Below are positions 1-5,783 of a stretch of DNA of 10,709 nt, in pieces. Each line of letters begins with the position of its first letter. The stretch's first letter is position 1. The translations under genes were made by a program, and so were the position numbers. Origin of the DNA: Schlesneria sp. (GTDB lineage Bacteria; Planctomycetota; Planctomycetia; Planctomycetales; Planctomycetaceae). The DNA lies in contig JANXOO010000774.1 in the NCBI GenBank assembly GCA_025353525.1, positions 1 to 10,709 of the forward strand, written 5' to 3'. A model generated the notes under the pieces. That model was given only the letters and a program-made list of their open reading frames with translations, had not been told where the DNA came from and ran no database searches.

Positions 1-302
1 CCAATCAGTTGCGAGCGCGAGGAAACACGGTCTACACAGCGATCACTCAGGCGGCGGTCATCCGATTCCGTCCGATCCTGATGACGTTCCTGGCGACTTT
101 CCTGGACCTGTTGCCGATGGCGATTGGACTTGGACGTGGCAGCGAGTCTCTGACGCCACTCGCAAGAGCGGTTGTCGGCGGCCTGTTATCAAGCACTCCG
201 CTCACGTTAATCGTCGTGCCAATTTTGTTCACCTTACTGATGAAAGACGACAAGAACGCTTCCGCACTTCACGATGCATCGGAAAATGTTGCACAGCCTT
301 GA
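1..302 (+). CDS. RND-family efflux transporter, C-terminal end (5' partial)
   Basis: This is the tail of an inner-membrane, proton-driven RND pump (HAE1/CzcA type); the frame is open to the window edge and stops with TGA at 300-302. About 99 residues are visible. They contain the conserved C-terminal stretch: the RFRPILMT motif at the end of a cytoplasmic loop, a transmembrane segment through LATFLDLLPMAIGLG, the short GSES loop, and a final segment through VVGGLLSSTPLTLIVVPILFTLLM. This matches the last two helices (TM11-TM12) of RND pumps. A short hydrophilic tail follows. The next gene is a periplasmic adaptor and the one after it an outer-membrane channel, so all three parts of a tripartite exporter are encoded together. 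Substrate class (drug, metal or other) cannot be decided from this fragment, because the porter domain is outside the window. The in-frame TTG at 9 is an internal codon, not the start. Confidence 0.93.
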   Translation, partial: NQLRARGNTVYTAITQAAVIRFRPILMTFLATFLDLLPMAIGLGRGSESLTPLARAVVGGLLSSTPLTLIVVPILFTLLMKDDKNASALHDASENVAQP

Positions 303-345
303 GCAATGTAAAACGTTGAACAAGGGGCGCAAAAAGGCACTTTTC

Positions 346-1971
346 ATGAGACCAAATCTTGACGACGAAACCCACAGACCAACGCCGGTCGACGCGGTCG
401 ATGCGCGGTCGACAGATCATTCGAAACGCCCGCAACGCGGCCGCTGGACTTTGTTTCACTTGCTAGTGGCAATGCTTCTGATCGGAACCGCCGCGGGGAT
501 TGGTATTCTGGCCGGAATCATTCCGAATCCTCTGGCGGTTCCACATTTGGCCGTCGCTTCCGATGAAAAGTCGATCCGCGAAAATCGAGTCCAGACGCCG
601 ACGGTCAAAGTTGTTCGGCCGAAACATGAAGAATCCTCTGCCATTCACCTGGAACGCATGGCGACGGTCGAACCTTACTATCGGGCCGACCTCAGGGCGC
701 GAGCGTCGGGCATCGTGAGGATCGTTCACCACGACATTGGCGATGCCGTCAAAAGCGGCGAAGTCCTCCTCGAAATCGATGTTCCTGAGTCAGAACAGGA
801 TGTCGTTCAACAACAGGCTTTGATCGTTCTACGAGAACAGGAGTTGAAGGTTTCCGAGTCGCGGCTGGACGATACTCGAGCGATGCTCGGTGTCACGATG
901 GCCACCATTTCACAGCGTGAAGCCGATGTGCAGTCATTTCAGGCCACCCGTGATCTCAAGAAGCGACGATTCGACCGATACAAGGACCTGGCAACCCGAG
1001 GGAGCGTGGTTGGCAGCGTGGTTGAAGAAGAAGAGCGAGACTATCTCTCGAGCGAAGCGACTCTATTGGCCTCGAAAGCGAACGTCACCCGGACTCAAGC
1101 CGATCATGCCGAAGCGGTGAGCAAAGTGAAAACGGCGGCGGCCGACGTGGAATTGAAACGAGCCCAGATCGAAGTGGCAAAAACGAATCTGGAACACGCG
1201 AAAATTGTTGCAGACTATGCCAAAGTCATCGCGCCCTTCGACGGGGTCGTCGTCCGACGAAATGTTGACGCGGGTTCGTTCGTGCAGAACGCGACAACCG
1301 GGACCAGCGAAACATTGATTTCCGTCTCCAGAATCGATCTGCTGACCGTCGCGGCGCAATTTCCCGACAATGCGGCCCCCTTTATCACTCAGGGAACTTC
1401 AGCAAGAATCCAAATATCCGATTTTTCCGGAAGTACCATTTCATCTAAGGTTACTCGCTTTTCCCCGACGATTCAAAATTCTGATCGTACGATGCGCGTC
1501 GAGGTTGACCTCTTTAACGGAGGCTCCGAGGAGCGCGAAAAAATCGTTGAAATGCGTAAAAGCGGTAAAGGCGAAGTCATGCTCAAGGGGAAGAGCACCG
1601 ATTTCCCGGATGCGGCGTTTGCGGGCCATAACGAAATGAGACGGCTATTGCCCGGGATGAATGCCTCGCTTCGATTGGCGATCGGTGGAGCGGGCGCGGA
1701 TTACGTGCTGCCCAGTACGGCGGTGTTTTCCAAAGGGGGTGCCAAATACATACTTGTCGTGACGGACGGAAAGACAAAATCGCTGCCTGTGCGGGTACAA
1801 CTGAACGATGGGCAGCAAGTCAGGGTCGCGATTGTAACGCAAACAAGGTCCAGTGACGGAACTGTGCATGAGAATCTGACTGGTCTGCGAGGCGACGCGG
1901 ATGTCGTCGTGACCAATCAATTGCAGATTGGTGATGGCGTACAAGTGCGTCCTACACCAATCGAGTGGTAA
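346..1971 (+). CDS. RND efflux periplasmic adaptor (membrane fusion protein, HlyD/AcrA type)
   Basis: Periplasmic adaptor that should link the preceding RND pump to the following outer-membrane channel. I chose the ATG at 346 (541 aa): it has an AAGG at 334-337 eight bases upstream. An earlier in-frame ATG at 274 would overlap the pump gene, lacks a ribosome-binding site and adds 24 unremarkable residues. From residue 1: a charged cytoplasmic tail, one membrane anchor at about 35-59 (not a lipoprotein), a first lipoyl half-domain at about 105-148 (ARASGIVRIVHHDIGDAVKSG), a long coiled-coil hairpin at about 149-289, the second lipoyl half at about 290-330 (VIAPFDGVVVRRNVDAGSFV), a beta-barrel at about 331-445 ending in LLPGMNASLRL, and a membrane-proximal domain to about 537. 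The barrel carries an extra charged stretch of roughly 40 residues (391-433) compared with AcrA-like adaptors. At 541 aa it is longer than the usual ~400 aa, explained by the N-terminal tail, this insertion and a long hairpin. Family assignment is firm; substrate is unknown. Confidence 0.93.
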   Translation: MRPNLDDETHRPTPVDAVDARSTDHSKRPQRGRWTLFHLLVAMLLIGTAAGIGILAGIIPNPLAVPHLAVASDEKSIRENRVQTPTVKVVRPKHEESSAIHLERMATVEPYYRADLRARASGIVRIVHHDIGDAVKSGEVLLEIDVPESEQDVVQQQALIVLREQELKVSESRLDDTRAMLGVTMATISQREADVQSFQATRDLKKRRFDRYKDLATRGSVVGSVVEEEERDYLSSEATLLASKANVTRTQADHAEAVSKVKTAAADVELKRAQIEVAKTNLEHAKIVADYAKVIAPFDGVVVRRNVDAGSFVQNATTGTSETLISVSRIDLLTVAAQFPDNAAPFITQGTSARIQISDFSGSTISSKVTRFSPTIQNSDRTMRVEVDLFNGGSEEREKIVEMRKSGKGEVMLKGKSTDFPDAAFAGHNEMRRLLPGMNASLRLAIGGAGADYVLPSTAVFSKGGAKYILVVTDGKTKSLPVRVQLNDGQQVRVAIVTQTRSSDGTVHENLTGLRGDADVVVTNQLQIGDGVQVRPTPIEW

Positions 1972-1982
1972 GCAACAACAGC

Positions 1983-1989
1983 AAGGAGG
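1983..1989 (+). promoter_or_regulatory. Strong Shine-Dalgarno site of the TolC-like gene
   Basis: AAGGAGG lies nine bases before the ATG at 1999, in the 27-bp gap after the adaptor stop codon. It is the only near-perfect ribosome-binding site I see in the window and fixes the start of the outer-membrane channel gene. Confidence 0.75.
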
Positions 1990-1998
1990 CTGAGGGAC

Positions 1999-3660
1999 AT
2001 GAAATCTTTTCCGTTGTTTCTGCTCACCGCTTTGTTGTTGGTTGACGCGGGCTGCGCGACTTCGAATTCCTGGCTGGCGCGAACCGACCGATCAGTGGCT
2101 GGAATAAGAATTCAGAAACGAACGAAATCGGTCGCGGCACCGTCAAGGCGTCTGCGATCAACCGCAAGGCAGGATGAGGACAAAGCTTCTGATCCATCTG
2201 TCGCCAGCGCGAATGATGAGTTGGAACAGACGGCTTCCATCGAATTAGAAGTCCAATCTGTCGAAAAGCGGCAGATTCGACGAATCAATCTGGAGGTGGA
2301 TGAGATTCTGCCGAAACCGAGTGGGACAGGCGACGGACGCTCGGAACGTCAAGATTCGTCGGTTAACGGTGCTCAAGAATCGTTTCCCATCGATATTGTG
2401 ACAGTCCTGCGCCTCGTCGACGCCAACAGTCCCGCAATCGGTATTTCGCGCGCGAGAGTTGCAGAAGCGAGGGCACGGGCACAAGCGGCGAATCTGTTAT
2501 GGTTGCCGAACTTGTCGGTCGGTGCGTCGTACAATCGCTTTGATGGAAAAACTCAGAATCAAAGCGGCGCGGTCTTTGACGTTTCTCGCTCCAATTTGTT
2601 CTCCAATGGCGGTGCCGCGCTGACCCTCGATTTTGCTGACGCGATCTATCGGCCGCTCATCGAACAGCGGTTGCAGGCGGCTGAAGAGAAACAGGCGAAT
2701 GCGACATCATTGAAGGCGCAACTGGATGCCATTCTTGCGTACCTGGATCTGATTCAGGCGAACGGATTGCTGGCGATTAATGCAGAGACCTTAAGCAAGG
2801 GCGAAGCTGCTCTCGTTGCTGCACAAAATGCGCATGAAGCGAAATTGGACCGAACGCCTGGTGACGTGAATCGTGTCAGAACTGAGATTTTGCTCAGACG
2901 TCAAGAACGCTTCGATTTTCAGGGTCGATCAAATGTTGCATCCACGCGGCTGGGAAAGTTTCTATTACTAAGTCCGACGGTACGGCTGATCCCGGAACAA
3001 GGGGAAATCGTTCCGATTACTATTGTCAATCTGGACCTTTCGTCTCTCGATCATCTGGTCGCAACGGCCATTCAAAATCGCCCCGATCTCGCTGCGAACC
3101 GCGAATTGGTAGCCGCCGCCTGGGCACGAGTCTGCAAAGCTCAACGTGGTCCTTTGCTGCCGAAGTTGCAGGCTGCGGACCAAGGTGGCAACTTTGGCGG
3201 AGGGATTAACTCGACCATCGGGAATAACGGCGGCAGAAACGTGCTGACGGGAATGTTGTACTGGGAAATTCGAAATCTCGGATTTGGCAATCATGTGGAG
3301 GTTCTGGAACGACACGCGGGGGTCGACCAAGCCAACTTTCAACTGGCGGAGAACCAGGCGAGGATCGTCGCCGAAGTCGCAGAGGCGGCTCAAATCGCGG
3401 AGGCCAAACAGCAATCTCTTGGCGTCGCTGAAGATGCGGTGAAAGAAGCCAATGAACTGTATCGGATTACCCAGGAAAGTACCTTCAACGTCGTGGATGC
3501 CAAAAATCTGTTCGACGCATTGAGACTGGTCCAGGCGTTGCAGGTCTTTCAACAAGCAAATCAAAACTACCTCGCCGCAATCGTCGACCATAACCGGGCA
3601 CAATACCGCCTTTATATGGCGATCGGCTGCCCCATTGGCACGATCGCTCCTGGAGCCTGA
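1999..3660 (+). CDS. TolC-like outer-membrane efflux channel, putative lipoprotein
   Basis: Outer-membrane factor of the tripartite exporter encoded just upstream. The start is fixed by the AAGGAGG site. Residues 1-18 form a hydrophobic signal peptide ending at Cys19; the sequence before it is D-A-G-C, so this looks like a lipoprotein of the NodT/OprM kind, although Asp at -3 is not the consensus Leu. Residues 20 to ~129 are a hydrophilic, charged, low-complexity spacer not found in standard TolC proteins. Two outer-membrane-efflux repeats follow. The first starts near PIDIVTVLRLVDANSPAI (about 130) and runs through a long alpha-hairpin; the second starts near LDHLVATAIQNRPDLAANRELV and ends in a helix-rich region through TFNVVDAKNLFDALRLVQ. 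The RPDL and NP/SP-type helix starts are typical of the family. At 553 aa it is longer than TolC (~470 aa mature) mainly because of the N-terminal spacer. It ends nine bases from the convergent fliI stop codon. Confidence 0.92.
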   Translation: MKSFPLFLLTALLLVDAGCATSNSWLARTDRSVAGIRIQKRTKSVAAPSRRLRSTARQDEDKASDPSVASANDELEQTASIELEVQSVEKRQIRRINLEVDEILPKPSGTGDGRSERQDSSVNGAQESFPIDIVTVLRLVDANSPAIGISRARVAEARARAQAANLLWLPNLSVGASYNRFDGKTQNQSGAVFDVSRSNLFSNGGAALTLDFADAIYRPLIEQRLQAAEEKQANATSLKAQLDAILAYLDLIQANGLLAINAETLSKGEAALVAAQNAHEAKLDRTPGDVNRVRTEILLRRQERFDFQGRSNVASTRLGKFLLLSPTVRLIPEQGEIVPITIVNLDLSSLDHLVATAIQNRPDLAANRELVAAAWARVCKAQRGPLLPKLQAADQGGNFGGGINSTIGNNGGRNVLTGMLYWEIRNLGFGNHVEVLERHAGVDQANFQLAENQARIVAEVAEAAQIAEAKQQSLGVAEDAVKEANELYRITQESTFNVVDAKNLFDALRLVQALQVFQQANQNYLAAIVDHNRAQYRLYMAIGCPIGTIAPGA

Positions 3661-3669
3661 ACTCCAACT

Positions 3670-4965
3670 TTAATTGACCAGTTGTTTTAGTTGTCGGCTG
3701 GCTTCGTCGAGCGTTGCGCGTTCGGTGGATTTCTGTTGAAGGAATTTCCGGATCGGCTCTTCGAGTCGCAGCGCCGCATCCACTGCCGGGTTCGAACCGT
3801 TTTGATACGCTCCGATCGAGATCAGGTCATCGGCCTGTTCGCGTGCCGCCAGCAGGTGACGTAATGACGCCGCAGCGTCGCGGTGTTCGCCGCTCGTGAC
3901 TTCAGACATCAGACGGGAAATACTGGCGAGAACGTCGATCGCAGGAAAATGGCTGCGTTGAGCCAGTTTTCTTGATAATACGATGTGGCCGTCCAGAATC
4001 CCCCGGACGGCATCCGAGATCGGTTCATTCGGATCATCTCCTTCGACCAGAACTGTATAGAAGCCGGTGATACTTCCAGAACTGGTCCGGCCGCTCCGTT
4101 CGAGCAGCCTTGGAAGCATTGCGAAGACACTCGGAGGATACCCGCGTGTTGCCGGGGGTTCGCCAGCGGCAAGTCCGATTTCCCGTTGTGCGAGTGCAAA
4201 CCTGGTGACACTGTCCATCACCAGCAGGACATCACGTCCACTGTCCCGAAAGAATTCAGCAATCGCGGTTCCCAGATACGCGGCACGAAGTCGTAGCACC
4301 GCCGGGTCGTCACCTGTCGCAACAACGACGACACTGCGAGCCAGTCCTTCAGGCCCCAGGTCCCGTTCGATGAACTCTCGTACTTCGCGGCCCCGTTCTC
4401 CGATCAGCACAACGACATTCACGTCGGCTTCGGTCGAACGTGCGATCTGTCCCAACAGGGTGCTTTTGCCGATCCCGCTACCGGAAAAAATTCCCAGTCG
4501 TTGCCCTTTTCCACACGTCAGCAAACCGTCAATCGCGCGAACGCCGGTCGCCAGTGCGTCGCAGATGCGAGGACGATCCATCGGCGAAATCGGCGACGAC
4601 TGCAAACTGACATGGCGGGGCAAAATCGCAGGGGGAAGCCCGTCGAGAAACCGGCCGCGCCCATTGATAATCCGCCCGAGCAACGCATCACCCACGCGAG
4701 CCCCTTGCACCGATTGTCCGAGTGTCGCTCGTGTCCCTCGCCGCACTCCGTTCAATTCACCGTATGGCAGAAGCAACGTCTCTTCGCCGGAAAAACCGAC
4801 GACTTCGGCTTCGAGAATGGTTCCCTGTTCTGTTTCCAGCTTCGCAATCGACCCTAACGGAGCGGGAAATCCCGACACCGAAACCGTCAGCCCGACGATC
4901 CTTGTCACTCGACCGGTCAATCCGACGGGCAAGATGCTGCGAACGTGGTCTTCGAGTGCGAGCAT
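3670..4965 (-). CDS. fliI: Flagellar export ATPase FliI
   Basis: Hexameric ATPase of the flagellar type III export apparatus, acting at the cytoplasmic side of the basal body with FliH. At 431 aa it has the usual family length. It shows a beta-barrel N-domain (about 15-85, GLTGRVTRIVGLTVSVSG), then a RecA-like core with P-loop SGSGIGKST at 161-169, the GERGREVREF segment with the presumed catalytic Glu190, the Walker B region DVLLVMDSVTRFA at about 245-257, and the conserved REIGLAAGEPPATRGYPPSVF stretch at 261-281. The RSG.....GSITGFYTVLVEGDD segment at 291-311 and the HFPAID segment are also typical. The C-terminal helical domain is present but somewhat short. The ATG is supported because an in-frame TGA lies only three codons upstream; the ribosome-binding site is weak. 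It is the last gene of fliF/G-fliH-fliI, 70 bp after fliH. A paralogous non-flagellar type III ATPase is possible in principle, but the fliFG context argues for flagellar FliI. Confidence 0.96.
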   Translation of the reverse strand: MLALEDHVRSILPVGLTGRVTRIVGLTVSVSGFPAPLGSIAKLETEQGTILEAEVVGFSGEETLLLPYGELNGVRRGTRATLGQSVQGARVGDALLGRIINGRGRFLDGLPPAILPRHVSLQSSPISPMDRPRICDALATGVRAIDGLLTCGKGQRLGIFSGSGIGKSTLLGQIARSTEADVNVVVLIGERGREVREFIERDLGPEGLARSVVVVATGDDPAVLRLRAAYLGTAIAEFFRDSGRDVLLVMDSVTRFALAQREIGLAAGEPPATRGYPPSVFAMLPRLLERSGRTSSGSITGFYTVLVEGDDPNEPISDAVRGILDGHIVLSRKLAQRSHFPAIDVLASISRLMSEVTSGEHRDAAASLRHLLAAREQADDLISIGAYQNGSNPAVDAALRLEEPIRKFLQQKSTERATLDEASRQLKQLVN

Positions 4966-4995
4966 ACCGTATTCTCATTCTCAATCGACTCAAGG

Positions 4996-5026
4996 AAAAA
5001 TCGGGCCATCGCGACGCGACCTGGCC
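4996..5026 (-). terminator. Hairpin plus T5 between fliH and fliI (attenuator-like)
   Basis: Read on the minus strand, GGCCA and TGGCC (plus-strand 5022-5026 and 5004-5008) can pair, with an inner TCGC-GTC-GCGA stem-loop and a two-base bulge. The stem is followed three bases later by five T residues (plus-strand A run 4996-5000). This has the shape of an intrinsic terminator, starting 9 bases after the fliH stop codon and ending about 30 bases before the fliI ATG. Because it lies within an operon it may be a partial terminator or a processing site. The T run is short, so it could also be fortuitous. Confidence 0.35.
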
Positions 5027-5035
5027 TGACCGCAT

Positions 5036-5734
5036 CTAATCTTCGACCAGTTCTTCGGCGATTCTCAGCAGCATCGTTTCGAGGCGGGCATCGATTTCTC
5101 CGTGACACGTTACGATGCGGCAACCGCCGCGCATGGCGAGTGGATCGGGAACCAGCGTCGTATCGGCACAGGCCGTCAGCGACTGAACGATGCGGGTTCC
5201 ACGGTCGCCCCATGCCGCAAGATCCTCGGGATGCATGTAGACGGTCAATTTAGGTTGTCCTGCGGCCAGTTGCAGTGCGTCGGAAATAATGACTGTTGCC
5301 AGTTCCGGTCGGGTCGCCAATTGGCGTTGCAGAAGTTTTCCCGCGATTGAAACGCCGAGTTTAACGGCCGTATGTTCCCATCGGACGAGCCATCGATCCC
5401 GTTCAGACTGCAGGGATTCAGCCGCCGCCAGAAGGGCAGGCAGGGCTGTCGTCAGTCGGTCTGTGACCAGTCGTTCGGCAATCACTTCGGCTTGCTGGCG
5501 GACCATTTCAGCCGCATCTGCCAGGCCTTCCTGACGACCGTGCTCGCGTGCAGCATTCAGAACGAATTCCCGTTGGACATCGACAGCCCTCTGTGCCTGA
5601 TCGATAATTTCCTGCGCTTTGCGTTTGGCCGACGCAATGAATTCTTCTCCTTGCCGCTGCAAATCGACAAGATTGAACGCCTCGGCCGATTGAGCATCGT
5701 GCATCGAATGCGCTTTGATGATTCGAGCTGACAT
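5036..5734 (-). CDS. fliH: Flagellar export regulator FliH
   Basis: FliH is the stator-like partner of the FliI ATPase; it dimerises, holds FliI inactive or anchored, and links it to the C-ring. The 232-aa product has the family layout. A short N-terminal segment beginning SARIIKAH comes first. A long charged helical or coiled-coil region spans about 20-115, with alternating Glu, Arg, Gln and Ala. The C-terminal FliH/YscL domain follows, with the W-E-x-x-A-V-K-L-G helix at about 119-135, LTVYMHPEDL at about 163-172, and the diagnostic close GGCRIVTCHGEIDARLETML at 203-222. Family length is typical. The ATG start is the first good one; a purine-rich GAGGGG lies about 14 bases upstream, which is farther than ideal. 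It lies 42 bp behind the fliF/G fusion and 70 bp ahead of fliI, all on one strand, consistent with one transcription unit. Sequence conservation is low in this family, so the C-terminal motif and synteny carry the call. Confidence 0.92.
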   Translation of the reverse strand: MSARIIKAHSMHDAQSAEAFNLVDLQRQGEEFIASAKRKAQEIIDQAQRAVDVQREFVLNAAREHGRQEGLADAAEMVRQQAEVIAERLVTDRLTTALPALLAAAESLQSERDRWLVRWEHTAVKLGVSIAGKLLQRQLATRPELATVIISDALQLAAGQPKLTVYMHPEDLAAWGDRGTRIVQSLTACADTTLVPDPLAMRGGCRIVTCHGEIDARLETMLLRIAEELVED

Positions 5735-5767
5735 GGTTTGATTGGCATCCCCTCATCCACCCGTTGA

Positions 5768-5783
5768 CGCCTGACTTCAGGCG
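5768..5783 (-). other. Inverted repeat across the fliF/G stop codon
   Basis: CGCCTGA and TCAGGCG form a perfect 7-bp inverted repeat with a two-base centre, so a hairpin would have about six pairs and a four-base loop. It contains the TGA stop codon of the fliF/G fusion and sits about 33 bases before the fliH ATG. No T run follows on the minus strand, so it is not a standard terminator. It could influence transcript stability or fliH translation; the function is unknown. Confidence 0.4.

Noticed and set aside
274..345. Longer start for the efflux adaptor at ATG 274
   Set aside because: It overlaps the pump gene by 29 bases, has no ribosome-binding site and adds residues without family features; ATG 346 has AAGG at good spacing.
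2968..3603. 211-codon minus-strand open frame opposite the TolC-like gene
   Set aside because: Antisense shadow; the plus-strand frame has clear outer-membrane efflux repeats.
3651..3666. TGGAG/CTCCA hairpin between the convergent TolC-like and fliI genes
   Set aside because: Only five base pairs and no adequate T run on either strand; too weak to call a bidirectional terminator.
4067..5029. 320-codon plus-strand open frame opposite fliI
   Set aside because: It is a Ser/Arg/Pro-rich antisense shadow of a clearly recognised FliI gene and has no domain signature.
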